A DNA stretch of 48,859 nucleotides from Actinomycetota bacterium (GTDB lineage Bacteria > Actinomycetota > Acidimicrobiia > Acidimicrobiales > Ilumatobacteraceae): contig CANGIP010000014.1 of assembly GCA_947454105.1 (NCBI GenBank), forward strand, positions 1-48,859, written 5' to 3'. Of the stretch, positions 8,755-18,249 are shown piece by piece; position 1 is the first letter of the stretch, and every line of letters starts with the position of its first letter. The notes beneath the pieces are model-generated. The model saw nothing but the letters and a program-made list of their open reading frames with translations. It ran no database searches and was not told the origin of the DNA. The position numbers and the translations under genes were made by a program.

Positions 8755-9890
8755 CTGTTTTCAGTGACTCGGAAAAGAGTTGCTTTGCCACTGAGTGTTA
8801 TCTCTTCGCCGGGTGCGAGATAACACGCTTCGCCGCGGTGTAACAGATTGGTCGCGCCAACTCCGCACAATGTGAGTTCGCGTGTACGCGCCCGCAAAGT
8901 TTCGGTTCCATCAATTTGATGCACCCATAACGTGAACGGCGCATCGGGGGTGTCGTATTTCCACAACCGACCTGCTTCAGTTTTTGCGACTGGTGTCGCA
9001 TGAACGATGGGGTTGGGAAGTGGTTGGGCAACGACGGTTGTCAGAAGTTCATTGACGTCGACGTGTTTGTTTGTCAAACCGCAACGCACCACGTTGTCGC
9101 TTGATCCCATGACTTCAATACCGGTTCCACTGAGGTACGCATGCAGATTGCCGGGGTCAAGATAGAGCGCTTCGCCGGCCTGCAAAGTGACGTAGTTCAA
9201 AAGCAATGATGCAACAACCGCAGGATCATCGGGATAGGCGACTGCGAGACGAGTGACCCATTGAGCGCTCGGTGACTCGTGATTTTGACAGGCTTCAATG
9301 ACGTCCTTGATAAGTACTTGTATTTCTTCGCCACCACCAAACAAGTACCGCATGGTGTGATCAAGGTCGTGATCGGTTAACAGGCGAGCGATGATTGATG
9401 CTCCGCCACCAATTGAGTGCAAGAGTTCAACTGTTGCGACTGGTTCGCGAAATCCGCATAATGCTTCAAAGGGTCCGAGTGCACAAATAAGTTCGGGTTT
9501 AGCGAATGGATCGCGATAAATGCGTCGCGAGTTTCCGACCGGAATGTTCAGCCGATTTTCGCGGGCGTATCCAGCCTTGGCTTGTTCGTTTGAAGGGTGA
9601 CTCTGTAACGACAATGGTTCGGCGGCCGCAAGAACCTTTAACAAGAAAGGCAATTCGCCGGCGACTGAAAGTAGTGGAACCGATTGTCCGCCAGTGTCGT
9701 CGGTCGCGCTTCGACGCAATGCTGCTGCAGTTGCATCGTCAACACTCAGAACTTTTGATGCGCCGCCTAAGTGAGTGCCAAACCACAGTTCGGCCCAAGG
9801 TCGACCATCCGGTTCGATGTCGAGCATTCGAGGGATCGATGCGAGATCACCCCATGAATAATGTTGTACGACTCCTCGCACCAACTTCAT
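8751..9890 (-). CDS. manA: Mannose-6-phosphate isomerase, class I
   Basis: The enzyme interconverts mannose 6-phosphate and fructose 6-phosphate, supplying GDP-mannose precursors; it is a zinc cupin protein. The motif 'LQSHPSNEQAKAGYARE' (about 95-111) and 'KPELICAL' (131-138) carry the expected Gln, His and Glu zinc ligands, and 'ALYLDPGNLHAYLSGTGIEVMGSSDNVVR' around residues 235-265 (landmark span only) holds the second metal-binding segment. At 379 aa the protein is a typical length. It is 2 bp downstream of proS on the same strand, so they form a two-gene operon inserted backwards into the surrounding + strand block. Confidence 0.93.
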   Translation of the reverse strand: MKLVRGVVQHYSWGDLASIPRMLDIEPDGRPWAELWFGTHLGGASKVLSVDDATAAALRRSATDDTGGQSVPLLSVAGELPFLLKVLAAAEPLSLQSHPSNEQAKAGYARENRLNIPVGNSRRIYRDPFAKPELICALGPFEALCGFREPVATVELLHSIGGGASIIARLLTDHDLDHTMRYLFGGGEEIQVLIKDVIEACQNHESPSAQWVTRLAVAYPDDPAVVASLLLNYVTLQAGEALYLDPGNLHAYLSGTGIEVMGSSDNVVRCGLTNKHVDVNELLTTVVAQPLPNPIVHATPVAKTEAGRLWKYDTPDAPFTLWVHQIDGTETLRARTRELTLCGVGATNLLHRGEACYLAPGEEITLSGKATLFRVTENS

Positions 9891-9892
9891 GA

Positions 9893-11695
9893 TCAGTTTC
9901 CTGACCGCCCACAGATTGCGCGCAAAGTTGCAACGGCTTCACCAATTGCGACGTCACTTCGCTCGCCGTTGGCGCGATTGCGAACTTCGATCACACCATC
10001 GGCAAGACCCTTACCAACCACAACGATGGTGGGTACTCCGATGAGTTCGGCATCTTTGAATTTGACACCTGGCGAAACAGATGTGCGGTCATCAAGTAAA
10101 ACTCGGATGCCAGCAGTTTCAAGTTCGGTTGCCAGTTCTTCAGCTTTTTCAGCAATGGCATCAGCACCCTTGCTGGCAATGACGATATGAACATCAGCGG
10201 GGGCAACTTCGCGAGGCCAGCACAGTCCCATGTCATCGAGCGTCGCTTCGGCGATTGCGGCAACAGCACGGGAAACTCCAATGCCATAACTACCCATCGT
10301 GACAACAACTTGTTTGCCGTTTTGATCGAGCACGGTGAGATTCAGTGCCTCGGCGTACTTGCGACCCAATTGGAAAATGTGCCCGATCTCAATACCGCGT
10401 GCCATTTCAAGAATGCCGGTTGCATTCTTGGCAGCGCAGTTCGGGCAGGTATCGCCAGGTAGTACTTCGGCGGCTTCAATCGTTCCGTCTGGTGTGAAGT
10501 CGCGACCGCAAACCAAGCCAACGACGTGTTTGCCGGCGGCATTTGCACCAGTGACCCAACTAGTTCCCGTTGAAACGCGAGGATCAACGAGATAACGAAT
10601 CTTCGACGATGAAGTTGAACCGAGTACGTCAGGCCCGATGTAACCCTTCACAAGTGAAGGATGGTTAGCGAAGTCTGCTTCGGTAAATGCATCAGGTTCG
10701 GCAGGGCCGACTTGAGCTTCGATGCGCTTCATGTCAACTTCGCGATCACCAGGTAAACCAATCGCTAACGGTTCACGACGACCATCGGGGTGGCGCAACA
10801 TGATGATGACGTTCTTGAGAGTGTCACTTGCAACCCATGACGTTGTTTTTCCGATTGCGTTGTTGATATCGGTTCGGGTATTTAACAAATCAACGAGCGT
10901 GGCAATCGTTGGTGTATCGGGCGTGTCAACAACTTGCGAAGGTGCTGAACTCGAAAAATCGATTGCCGCCGGAGTCGGCACTGTGACAGCTTCGGTGTTG
11001 GCGGCGTATCCACATGTTGTGCAGCGCACGAAAGTGTCTTCACCAACTTCGAGTGGAGCCAAGAATTCTTCGCTCTTTGAACCGCCCATCGCACCAGACA
11101 TTGCTGAAACAATCACGAAGGGTAAATGAAGGCGTTCAAAAGTTTTGATGTACGCCGCCCGGTGGGCTTCGTAGCTCGCCGATAAGCCAGCGTCATCGAT
11201 GTCGAAACTGTACGAGTCCTTCATCACGAATTCGCGGCCACGCAAGAGGCCCGCTCGTGGACGAGCCTCGTCGCGGAACTTGGTCTGAATTTGGTAGATG
11301 CTCAGCGGTAGGTCTTTGTAACTGCTGTAGAGATCTTTGACGAGCAGCGTGAACATTTCTTCGTGGGTGGGACCAAGCAGGTAGTCGACGCCACGGCGGT
11401 CTTGGAGGCGGAACAAGTTAGGGCCGTATTCGGTCCAACGATTGGTGGCCTCGTATGGCTCTCGGGGAAGAAGGGCCGGAAAGTGCACTTCTTGGAAGCC
11501 TGCGGCATCCATTTCTTCGCGCACAATTCGTTCAACATTGCGATAGACGTTCCAGCCAAGGGGGAGCCAGGTGTAACCACCCGGAGCGGCTCGACGGATA
11601 TATCCAGCCCGAACCATCAATTGGTGGCTCGGAACCTCGGCATCGGAGGGGTTTTCGCGCAGAGTGCGGACGAACAGGCTGGATAAACGCAACAT
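9893..11695 (-). CDS. proS: Prolyl-tRNA synthetase (bacterial type, with editing domain)
   Basis: ProS charges tRNA-Pro. The N-terminus ([20 protein letters not shown]) is the classic bacterial ProS start. Class II motif 2 reads [21 protein letters not shown] from about residue 140. The insertion (INS) editing domain, which clears Ala-tRNA-Pro, spans about 225-390. Motif 3 ('[16 protein letters not shown]') is near 455, and the C-terminal anticodon-binding domain ends the protein. The length of 600 aa fits the family. In relatives proS usually points the same way as ispG and rimP, but here it is reversed. The 5' end faces the rimP promoter region across 240 bp. Confidence 0.97.
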   Translation of the reverse strand: MLRLSSLFVRTLRENPSDAEVPSHQLMVRAGYIRRAAPGGYTWLPLGWNVYRNVERIVREEMDAAGFQEVHFPALLPREPYEATNRWTEYGPNLFRLQDRRGVDYLLGPTHEEMFTLLVKDLYSSYKDLPLSIYQIQTKFRDEARPRAGLLRGREFVMKDSYSFDIDDAGLSASYEAHRAAYIKTFERLHLPFVIVSAMSGAMGGSKSEEFLAPLEVGEDTFVRCTTCGYAANTEAVTVPTPAAIDFSSSAPSQVVDTPDTPTIATLVDLLNTRTDINNAIGKTTSWVASDTLKNVIIMLRHPDGRREPLAIGLPGDREVDMKRIEAQVGPAEPDAFTEADFANHPSLVKGYIGPDVLGSTSSSKIRYLVDPRVSTGTSWVTGANAAGKHVVGLVCGRDFTPDGTIEAAEVLPGDTCPNCAAKNATGILEMARGIEIGHIFQLGRKYAEALNLTVLDQNGKQVVVTMGSYGIGVSRAVAAIAEATLDDMGLCWPREVAPADVHIVIASKGADAIAEKAEELATELETAGIRVLLDDRTSVSPGVKFKDAELIGVPTIVVVGKGLADGVIEVRNRANGERSDVAIGEAVATLRAICGRSGN

Positions 11696-11742
11696 TCCGT
11701 CAGGCTACTTGTCGTGAACCGCCAACTGAGGGAGATCACTCG

Positions 11743-11772
11743 TGTCGGTTAGCGCTCACATTCTTGTATGAT
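11743..11772 (+). promoter_or_regulatory. Candidate promoter of the rimP leader RNA
   Basis: A good -10 box, TATGAT, lies at 11767-11772. An imperfect -35 (TGTCGG at 11743-11748) lies 18 bp upstream. Transcription would begin near 11779 and run into the terminator hairpin at 11814-11841. The -35 match is weak, so the exact promoter is uncertain. Confidence 0.4.
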
Positions 11773-11813
11773 GGAGCGGTCTGAAGAGAATTTCCATTCC
11801 GGTGGGTCTGAAA

Positions 11814-11841
11814 GGCGAGGGCTTCAGCCCTCGTCTTTTTT
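11814..11841 (+). terminator. Strong intrinsic terminator in the rimP-nusA leader (attenuator candidate)
   Basis: CGAGGGCT (11816-11823) pairs perfectly with AGCCCTCG (11826-11833). The stem extends by G15-T34 wobble and G14-C35, and six T residues follow directly (11836-11841). This is a textbook rho-independent terminator reading on the + strand. The nearest + strand gene upstream, ispG, ends 3 kb earlier and manA and proS are on the other strand, so it does not end any visible gene. It lies about 95 bp before rimP and probably acts as an attenuator, or ends a small RNA of about 60 nt. Confidence 0.75.
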
Positions 11842-11900
11842 AGTCACTGGGGTCATATTCGATGCAGATTCAGTACAAATTCAGGACAGAACATAAAAAT

Positions 11901-11924
11901 TTTGACAACATGTTTGACAATATG
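11901..11924 (+). repeat. 12-bp tandem direct repeat before rimP
   Basis: TTTGACAACATG (11901-11912) is followed directly by TTTGACAATATG (11913-11924), matching at 11 of 12 bases. Each copy contains TTGACA, the consensus -35 hexamer, but no -10 can follow because the ribosome binding site and start of rimP come next. A protein- or RNA-binding site is possible. Confidence 0.5.
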
Positions 11925-11935
11925 GAGGTGAATTG

Positions 11936-12667
11936 ATGTCTGAAAACCAAGTCTCACGACGCATTGAAGCATTGATCACCCCAGTGTTGGCCGACCTCGG
12001 TCTCGAAATGTACGACCTTGAATACAACGGTGGAATCGTCAAGATCACCGTTGACACGCCCCCAGGTTCGCCGGGTGGCATCGATGTCGATCAGCTGTCC
12101 CAGTGCACTCGCCTGATATCGCGCGAACTTGACCACGATGACCCCGTACCTGGTCATTACACCCTTGAAGTCTCGAGCCCTGGTCTCGAGCGAAATCTTC
12201 GTTTGCCACGCCATTTTCAGCGTGAAACCGGTAAATCAGCGGCGATTCGTCTGCAAAACGTCATCAATGGCGAACGTCGCTTGAGCGGCGTCATCGAATC
12301 GGCTGGCCCCGACACCTTTCTGTTGCGTTTGGCCAATGGCGAAGAACGCGTCATTCCCTACGACCAAATTGATCGGGCCAAGACCATTTTCGTCTGGGAA
12401 GCCCAAGCCAAGCCCAGTAATAAGCCCGGCAAAGGGACAAAAGCCGGAGCCAAGGGAAATAAGAAATCGGCGCCGACTGATACATCAAAGTCCAGTGGCA
12501 CGAGCAGTTCGGCCGCTTCCACGGCAGACTCTGAGCAAGAAATCGATGATTTTCTTGATCGTAACGATGATCTCGAAGATCTTGATGCAGAACTAGATCT
12601 AGATATAGACAACCTTCCAGATAACGAAACCGACAACTACGACGACCAGGAGTCATCCCAGTCATGA
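11936..12667 (+). CDS. rimP: Ribosome maturation factor RimP with an acidic C-terminal tail
   Basis: RimP binds pre-30S particles and assists maturation of the small subunit. Residues 1-155 fit the family: 'RIEALITPVLADLGLEMYDLEY', 'GIDVDQLSQCTRLISRELD', 'YTLEVSSPGLERNLR', followed by an SH3-like C-terminal domain. The remainder (about 160-243) is a low-complexity Lys/Gly/Ser linker ending in a strongly acidic Asp/Glu run, which most RimP proteins lack. I chose ATG 11936 because GGAGGTG (11924-11930) sits 5 nt before it; a TTG one codon earlier is possible. The gene starts the rimP-nusA-ylxR-infB operon and overlaps nusA by ATGA. Confidence 0.93.
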   Translation: MSENQVSRRIEALITPVLADLGLEMYDLEYNGGIVKITVDTPPGSPGGIDVDQLSQCTRLISRELDHDDPVPGHYTLEVSSPGLERNLRLPRHFQRETGKSAAIRLQNVINGERRLSGVIESAGPDTFLLRLANGEERVIPYDQIDRAKTIFVWEAQAKPSNKPGKGTKAGAKGNKKSAPTDTSKSSGTSSSAASTADSEQEIDDFLDRNDDLEDLDAELDLDIDNLPDNETDNYDDQESSQS

Positions 12668-13809
12668 GCAATCTCGACATGAAAGAAGCCATCAAAATGT
12701 TGGCGGCCGAAAAGAACATTTCAGAAGAGACCCTTCTGCAAGTTCTCGTAGAAGCTTTGGCGACTGCGTACAAGCGTCGTCCCGGTTCGGCTGAAGAAGT
12801 TGAAGTCGGTCTCAACACCGACACTCTTGAAATCACCTTCACCGCATTCGACATCGACGAAGACGGCAACTGGGTCAACCAGCGAGACGACACTCCCGAC
12901 AAGAACGAACTTGGTCGCATTGCGGCACAGACCTTCCGTCAGGTGATGGGTCAGCGCATCCGCGAAGCCGAGCGCGACAAGAAGTTCGAAGAATATGCCA
13001 ACCGCGAAGGCGACATTGTCACGGGCATCATTCAGCAGAACGACCATCGTTATGCCTTGCTCGATCTCGGTAAAGTCGAAGCACTCATGCCACAAAGTGA
13101 GCAAGTTCCTTTCGAACGTGCCACGCCAGGTACTCGCCTCAAGGCATACATCGTTGAAGTACGTCGTAGCGACAAAGGCCCGCAGATTGTGGTCAGCCGC
13201 ACCCACCCCGGTCTCGTCAAGCGTCTCTTCGAACTTGAAGTTCCCGAAATTGCTGATGGTGTTGTCGAAATCAAGGCATGTGCTCGCGAACCAGGTCACC
13301 GCACCAAGATTGCCGTGTTCTCGAACGACAGCAATGTCGATCCCGTCGGTGCCTGTGTTGGTGCCCGTGGTGGACGCGTGCGCATGGTTGTGAACGAACT
13401 CAATCAAGAGAAGATTGACATCATTCCTTTCAGTGACGATTTGGCTGATTTCATTGCCAAAGCGCTGTCACCGGCCAAGGTCACCGAAGTTCGTCTCAGC
13501 GAAGACCGCAGCCAGGCTGATGTCATCGTTCCCGATTTCCAACTCAGCTTGGCGATCGGTAAAGAAGGACAAAATGCCCGTCTTGCTGCTCGACTCGCTG
13601 GTGTTCGCATCGACATCAAGAGCGAAACCCAGCACAACAATGAGCTCAACGGAATTTTTGAAGACGCTGAATACGCCGATGGCGAATGGATCTTGAACGC
13701 CGAAACTGGCGCGCAAGAATTCCACGCTGCTGACGGTTCAGTGATGAGTGTTGAAGAGTGGGAAAAGGTCACCGGAATTACTGCTGCGGCAGTTGAGGAC
13801 GAGGCATAA
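12664..13809 (+). CDS. nusA: Transcription termination/antitermination factor NusA
   Basis: NusA binds RNA polymerase and nascent RNA and adjusts pausing, termination and antitermination. The protein has the N-terminal polymerase-binding domain (1-125), an S1 domain ('[29 protein letters not shown]', about 118-146, landmark only), then two KH domains ('[21 protein letters not shown]' and '[21 protein letters not shown]', the latter near 295-315). It ends at 381 aa without the acidic C-terminal repeats of the E. coli type, as in most actinobacteria. The start ATG overlaps the rimP stop. In E. coli NusA feeds back on its own operon, which fits the leader terminator upstream. Confidence 0.97.
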   Translation: MSNLDMKEAIKMLAAEKNISEETLLQVLVEALATAYKRRPGSAEEVEVGLNTDTLEITFTAFDIDEDGNWVNQRDDTPDKNELGRIAAQTFRQVMGQRIREAERDKKFEEYANREGDIVTGIIQQNDHRYALLDLGKVEALMPQSEQVPFERATPGTRLKAYIVEVRRSDKGPQIVVSRTHPGLVKRLFELEVPEIADGVVEIKACAREPGHRTKIAVFSNDSNVDPVGACVGARGGRVRMVVNELNQEKIDIIPFSDDLADFIAKALSPAKVTEVRLSEDRSQADVIVPDFQLSLAIGKEGQNARLAARLAGVRIDIKSETQHNNELNGIFEDAEYADGEWILNAETGAQEFHAADGSVMSVEEWEKVTGITAAAVEDEA

Positions 13810-13816
13810 ATCTCAC

Positions 13817-14098
13817 ATGACAACGTTGACTCATCCGGTGCGCACATGCGTGGGATGCCGTTCTCGCAAAGAACAGCAGTTACTCACTCGCTATGTGCCC
13901 AACGAAATGGGTCAGCCTGTCATGTCTCGCACAGCAAGTGGACGTGGTGCATGGATGTGCGCCGAGTCAACGAGTTGTTTTGAGGCGGCAATGAAAATAC
14001 GTGCATTTGATCGAGCCTGGAAAACTCAATCGGGTCACAAGAAAAGTTTTAGTAGTAAAAACAATGGTCGTCACCTCACCCGAGTCGCACAACCATGA
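13817..14098 (+). CDS. ylxR: YlxR-family RNA-binding protein (DUF448)
   Basis: This small protein (93 aa) shows the family hallmarks RTCVGCR at residues 9-15 and 'SGRGAW' at 41-46. YlxR proteins sit between nusA and infB in many Gram-positive genomes, are predicted to bind RNA, and have been linked to RNase P and gene regulation. I place the start at ATG 13817, 7 bp after nusA; the frame is open further upstream but only as an overlap with nusA. The C-terminal 25 residues are basic ([15 protein letters not shown]). Confidence 0.9.
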   Translation: MTTLTHPVRTCVGCRSRKEQQLLTRYVPNEMGQPVMSRTASGRGAWMCAESTSCFEAAMKIRAFDRAWKTQSGHKKSFSSKNNGRHLTRVAQP

Positions 14099-14110
14099 CA
14101 ATCTAAAAAG

Positions 14111-14129
14111 TCGCCGGAAACACCGGCGA
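14111..14129. other. GC-rich hairpin between ylxR and infB
   Basis: TCGCCGG (14111-14117) and CCGGCGA (14123-14129) form a perfect 7-bp stem with a 5-nt loop. It is flanked by A-runs on both sides of the + strand. As read on the + strand it is no terminator; on the - strand the stem is followed by C then TTTTT, so it has the form of a terminator for antisense transcripts. In the sense mRNA it ends 26 nt before the infB start. Confidence 0.5.
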
Positions 14130-14155
14130 AAAAGCATCAAAGGACTGAACGCCGC

Positions 14156-17017
14156 GTGGCAACAGCAAAGATCAAAGTCAGTGAATTAGCGAAGTCCCTC
14201 GGCATGACCAATGCCGAGATGCTCGAACTTTGTAAGGCCAACAATGTGGCCGCAAAGACTCCTCAGTCAACTTTGGTTGAAGCATTCGTACCGATGCTCA
14301 AGCGCAAAGCTGAAGCTGCTGGTCTCGTTCGTGAGGTTGCTCCGGTCGAAGAAGAAAAGCCCGCCAAGAAGGCGCCGGCGAAGAAGGCTGCCGATAAGGG
14401 CGAAGTTGCTCCTGTTGTTGAAGCTCCCGCCGCGCCAGTTGCTCCTGTTGTTGAAGCTCCCGCCGCGCCAGTTGCTCCCGTTGTTGAAGCTCCCGCTGCG
14501 CCAGTCGTCGAAACACCAGCCCCCGCACCGGTCGTTCAAACATCGCCGGTTGAAACGCCAGCTGTTGCTCCCGCTGCACCCGTAGCCCCCGAGACACCAT
14601 CTGCTCCATCGGGATCAGTTGTCTCGAGTCGAACCACTCCGCGTGAACCAGGGCGTGATGCGACTCGTGAAACTCCTCGCCCTGCTGCTCCACGTCCCGA
14701 TACGCCGCGACCGCCGGCCGCTGGTGGCACACCTGGTGTCGCCGCTCCTGGCCGACCCGCTGGTCCGCCGCCTGGTCGTCCCATGAGCTCAACTGGTCGT
14801 CCGGTTCCGCCGCCTCCAGGTCGTCCGATGAGTGCAACTGGTCGTCCGGTTCCGCCGCCTCCAGGTGGTCCACGTACTGCGCCTGCTCCTGGTGCTCGTC
14901 CAAGCGGCACTGGTTATGGTGGCCCTCGTACTGGTGCACCTCGTCCTGGCGGTGCCTTTGGTGGCGCCCGTCCCGCCGGCGGTCCTCGTCCTGCCGGTGC
15001 CTTTGGTGCACAGCGACCTGGTGGACCCGGTGGCGGCCCCGGTGGCCCTGGAGGTCCTGGTGGTGGACCCGGTAGTCCTGGTGGTGGCCGTCCCGGTGGT
15101 GGAGGTCGCCCCGGTGGTGGCGCTCGCCCAAGCGGTGGACGTCGCGCTCCGCGCAGCGGTGGTCGTCGTCGCCGTCGTGGTGAGGATGATCTACAGCCAT
15201 CAATGATTTCGTACAGCGATGATGCGGCTCCGGTCCCCGAGGGCACCGTCGTTATCGAACGCGGCGTTTCATCACAAGAATTTGCACCTCGTCTCAACCG
15301 CACCGCGGCCGACGTGGTTCGTTTCTTGTTGAAGAACGGCGAAATGGTCACGGCAACCATGACGTTGTCCGACGAACAAATGGAATTGTTTGCACTCGAA
15401 ATTGGTGCCGAGATTCTGTTGGTTGAACCCGGTCAACAAGAAGAAATGGAATTGCAGGCCCTCTTCGATGACAGCGATGACGACGACGAGACCGCGCAAG
15501 AATTGCGTCCGCCAGTGATCACCGTTATGGGTCACGTTGACCATGGTAAGACCACATTGCTCGACAAGATTCGTAACGCCAATGTTGTTTCTGGTGAAGC
15601 CGGTGGAATCACCCAGCACATCGGCGCATACCAAGTGGTGCAAGATGGCAAGAAAGTCACCTTCATCGACACACCTGGTCACGCCGCGTTCACTCAGATG
15701 CGAGCTCGTGGAGCTCAAGTCACCGACATTGTTGTACTGATGGTTGCTGCTGACGACGGCGTGATGCCGCAGACGATTGAAGCAATTAGTCATGCGCGCG
15801 CTGCCGGCGTACCGATGGTGGTGGCGATCAACAAGGTCGACAAAGAAAACGCTGACGTGCAGCGCGTTCTTGCTCAACTCGCCGAACAACAACTTGTTCC
15901 CGAGTCTTGGGGCGGCGACACGATCTGTGTTGAAATGTCCGCTCAACAGAACTTGGGTGTTGACGATCTCATCGAACAGCTCACCATCGTTGCTGAAATC
16001 GAAGAACTCACCGCCAACCCAACAGGTCGCGCTAAGGGAGTCGTTCTTGAAGCCAACCTCGACACTGGTCGTGGACCAGTTGCCACGATTTTGGTGGACA
16101 AGGGAACATTGAAGGTCGGTGACCCGATTGTTGCTGGTGGTGCGTGGGGCCGTGTACGCGCCATGATCGATGACAAGGGTCAGCAAATCAAAGAAGCCGG
16201 GCCATCAACTCCGGTGCAGGTACTTGGTTTGTCAACCGTGCCGCAAGCGGGCGATGAATTCCGTGTTGCACCAGACGAAAAGACTGCTCGCACCGTCGGT
16301 GAAGCTCGCGAACAACGCCTGCGTGCCAAGGCTCAACGTGGAGATGCTCGCGTACAACGCGGTGTCAAACTCGAAGACGTCTTCACGCAAATTCAGGCTG
16401 GCGAAGTGGCAACACTGAACCTCATTTTGAAAGCTGACGTACAAGGTTCGCTCGAAGCAGTGACCGAAAGCTTGCGTCGCCTCGAGCGTGATGAAGTCAA
16501 ATTGGCATTCGTTCACCGTGCAGTTGGTGGAGTCACCGAAAACGACATCACATTGGCTGCGGCAACTAATGCCACCATTCTCGGTTTCAACGTTCGACCC
16601 GATCGTAAAGCTCGCGACCTCGCCGAAGCCGAACATGTGGAGATCCGTTCATACGAAATCATCTACAAGCTGCTTGAAGATATCGAGAGCGCGATGATCG
16701 GTATGTTGGCCCCTGAGTACGAAGAAGTTGTCACCGGTGAAGCCGAAGTACGCGAAGTTTTCCGTGTGCCCAAGCTCGGTGGAATTGCGGGTTGTTATGT
16801 CCGTACCGGACAAATCACTCGTGGCACCAAGGTGCGCTTCATTCGCGAAGGAGTCATCATTTGGAAGGGTGCAATTACTTCATTGCGTCGCTTCAAAGAC
16901 GATGTGCGTGAAGTCCGCGAAGGTTTCGAATGTGGTATCGGTTTGAGCGACTTCCAAGACCTCAAGCCTGGCGACCTCATTGAAACCTTCGAAGAGAAAT
17001 TGATTGTTCGTACCTGA
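14156..17017 (+). CDS. infB: Translation initiation factor IF-2
   Basis: IF2 is the GTPase that delivers fMet-tRNA to the 30S subunit and promotes subunit joining. Residues 1-60 are the N-terminal IF2N fold ('[20 protein letters not shown]'). Residues 70-345 are low complexity, first Ala/Pro/Val repeats, then Gly/Pro/Arg-rich, ending in a basic RRRRRG patch. A second IF2N-like segment precedes the G domain, with G1 'GHVDHGKTT' near 459-467, G3 'DTPGHAAF', and G4 'NKVD'. Domains II, III and the C-terminal tRNA-binding domain follow, for 953 aa in all. The start is GTG 14156, with AAAGGA about 11 nt upstream. The sequence ends normally with 'GDLIETFEE'. Confidence 0.97.
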   Translation: MATAKIKVSELAKSLGMTNAEMLELCKANNVAAKTPQSTLVEAFVPMLKRKAEAAGLVREVAPVEEEKPAKKAPAKKAADKGEVAPVVEAPAAPVAPVVEAPAAPVAPVVEAPAAPVVETPAPAPVVQTSPVETPAVAPAAPVAPETPSAPSGSVVSSRTTPREPGRDATRETPRPAAPRPDTPRPPAAGGTPGVAAPGRPAGPPPGRPMSSTGRPVPPPPGRPMSATGRPVPPPPGGPRTAPAPGARPSGTGYGGPRTGAPRPGGAFGGARPAGGPRPAGAFGAQRPGGPGGGPGGPGGPGGGPGSPGGGRPGGGGRPGGGARPSGGRRAPRSGGRRRRRGEDDLQPSMISYSDDAAPVPEGTVVIERGVSSQEFAPRLNRTAADVVRFLLKNGEMVTATMTLSDEQMELFALEIGAEILLVEPGQQEEMELQALFDDSDDDDETAQELRPPVITVMGHVDHGKTTLLDKIRNANVVSGEAGGITQHIGAYQVVQDGKKVTFIDTPGHAAFTQMRARGAQVTDIVVLMVAADDGVMPQTIEAISHARAAGVPMVVAINKVDKENADVQRVLAQLAEQQLVPESWGGDTICVEMSAQQNLGVDDLIEQLTIVAEIEELTANPTGRAKGVVLEANLDTGRGPVATILVDKGTLKVGDPIVAGGAWGRVRAMIDDKGQQIKEAGPSTPVQVLGLSTVPQAGDEFRVAPDEKTARTVGEAREQRLRAKAQRGDARVQRGVKLEDVFTQIQAGEVATLNLILKADVQGSLEAVTESLRRLERDEVKLAFVHRAVGGVTENDITLAAATNATILGFNVRPDRKARDLAEAEHVEIRSYEIIYKLLEDIESAMIGMLAPEYEEVVTGEAEVREVFRVPKLGGIAGCYVRTGQITRGTKVRFIREGVIIWKGAITSLRRFKDDVREVREGFECGIGLSDFQDLKPGDLIETFEEKLIVRT
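14405..14503 (+). repeat. Three tandem 33-bp repeats inside infB
   Basis: Units at 14405-14437, 14438-14470 and 14471-14503 each encode the 11 residues [11 protein letters not shown]. The first two are identical and the third differs at two silent positions, which points to recent duplication by slippage or recombination in the disordered N-terminal region of IF2. Confidence 0.9.
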
Positions 17018-17019
17018 TC

Positions 17020-17679
17020 ATGGCAAGCGCAACTGTCGATCTTGAATTTTTCTTTGACCCGGTGTGTCCGTGGGCCTGGATCACCTCACGTTGGGTCAAA
17101 GAAGTTCAAGAGATGCGTCAGTATTCGGTGACCTGGAAACCCATTTCGCTCAAACTTCTGAATGCCAATCAAACCGCCGAGTGGTACACCGATGAATACA
17201 AGCGTGGCCATGCAGCAGGGCATGATGCCTTGCGAACTGCGTGTGCGTTGGTTGATCATCTTGGTATCGACGAAGGAAATGCTGCAGTTGATCGCTTCTA
17301 TACGGCTCTTGGTACGGAGGCTCACAAGAATGGTCGCCGCGACGATCTTCGTGACAACACGTTGGCGTTTATTGATGAATGTCTTGCAACCGCGGGAGTC
17401 AGCGAGACGTTGAACCAAACGGGCATGACGACGTTCGACGAAGCGGTCGCCGCATCAACCGACTTGGCACTTGCTCGCACGGGTAAAGATGTCGGAACTC
17501 CCATCCTCACTTTTCACCCAGGTCAATCCAACGAAGGTTCATTCTTCGGACCTGTGATTGCCCGCATCCCTCGTGGTGAAGAAGCATTGAAGTTGTGGAA
17601 TGCCATTGAAGTCGTTGCCACAACTCCTGGTGTCGCCGAACTCAAGCGCACTCTGCGTTCAAAACCAGTCTTTGACTAA
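17020..17679 (+). CDS. DsbA-fold protein of the mycothiol-linked Rv2466c type
   Basis: The 219-aa protein has a thioredoxin-fold start, LEFFFDPVCPWAW at residues 8-20, followed by 'ITSRWVKEV'. This resembles the mycobacterial Rv2466c family, mycothiol-dependent reductases related to DsbA/FrnE. The active site reads Cys16-Pro-Trp-Ala19: the resolving Cys of the CPWC form is replaced by Ala. That would fit a monothiol mechanism using mycothiol (inferred). The cis-Pro segment 'VGTPILTFHPG' (about 158-168) is present. No signal peptide is seen, so it is cytosolic. It lies 2 bp after infB, inside the translation operon, which is unusual. Confidence 0.75.
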   Translation: MASATVDLEFFFDPVCPWAWITSRWVKEVQEMRQYSVTWKPISLKLLNANQTAEWYTDEYKRGHAAGHDALRTACALVDHLGIDEGNAAVDRFYTALGTEAHKNGRRDDLRDNTLAFIDECLATAGVSETLNQTGMTTFDEAVAASTDLALARTGKDVGTPILTFHPGQSNEGSFFGPVIARIPRGEEALKLWNAIEVVATTPGVAELKRTLRSKPVFD

Positions 17680-17712
17680 GAAGCACGGTTTACGAGCGGT
17701 AGCGTTCTTGGT

Positions 17713-18249
17713 GTGAATAGACCGCCGTCGCGCTCAGGAAAATCTCGCACTCCCTCGCGTAATGCGACGACGCACGCTTATCCGCGATCGGCCCGTTTGG
17801 GAGAGACGCTTCGTGAGGTTCTGGCCGACGAATTAGTACGCATCGACGACGAACGCCTTGAGTTCGTGACCGTCACTCGGGTTGAAGTTGACCCCGAAAT
17901 GAACCGTGGCAACGTGTTCTTCGATTCACTTGCTGGCGAAGACGGCGACGCCCTCATTTTGCAGGCGTTCTCGGATCACCGCAAGCGTTTACAAGGCGCA
18001 ATCGGTAAACAAGTTCGGGCTAAGAAGACACCAATTCTTTCGTTCCGTCCCGATGAAGTCATCCGCTCAGCCGAACGCATTGAAAAGATCTTGCGCGAAA
18101 ACCCCAGCCCGAGCCGCGAAGCAACAGTGAACGAAGACAACTACGTGCAGAAGAAAGTCTTTGCCGAACCCGAAGATGATCCTGAGTTAGAAGATTTCGG
18201 GTTAGATGATGAAGACAATGAGCCTGACGATCTAGATGGCGAGGCGTAA
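17713..18249 (+). CDS. rbfA: Ribosome-binding factor A with an acidic tail
   Basis: RbfA is a KH-type factor that binds 16S rRNA during late 30S assembly and cold adaptation. The core (about 24-125) shows 'RSARLGETLREVLADELVRI', 'VTVTRVEVDPEMNRGNVFF' and 'GAIGKQVRAKKTPILSFRPDEV'. Residues 1-23 are basic and 140-178 are strongly acidic ('EPEDDPELEDFGLDDEDN'), beyond the normal 110-130 aa. The start is GTG 17713; another GTG at 17711 is out of frame. The stop overlaps the truB start by 14 bp. The usual nrnA/DHH gene between rbfA and truB is absent. Confidence 0.93.
   Translation: MNRPPSRSGKSRTPSRNATTHAYPRSARLGETLREVLADELVRIDDERLEFVTVTRVEVDPEMNRGNVFFDSLAGEDGDALILQAFSDHRKRLQGAIGKQVRAKKTPILSFRPDEVIRSAERIEKILRENPSPSREATVNEDNYVQKKVFAEPEDDPELEDFGLDDEDNEPDDLDGEA

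Noticed and set aside
12721..13407. 228-aa open frame opposite nusA
   Set aside because: Shadow of the NusA S1/KH region.
14405..14503. Tandem 33-bp repeats considered as a CRISPR array
   Set aside because: Units are directly adjacent without spacers and code for in-frame Ala/Pro/Val repeats.
14298..15203. 301-aa open frame on the - strand across infB, His/Asp/Gln-rich
   Set aside because: It is the shadow of the Gly/Pro/Arg repeats of IF2; composition is that of a repeat read backwards and no start signal is present.
15272..16186. 304-aa open frame on the - strand under the IF2 GTPase domain
   Set aside because: The + strand encodes conserved GTPase motifs; the opposite frame has no domain and is kept open by codon bias.
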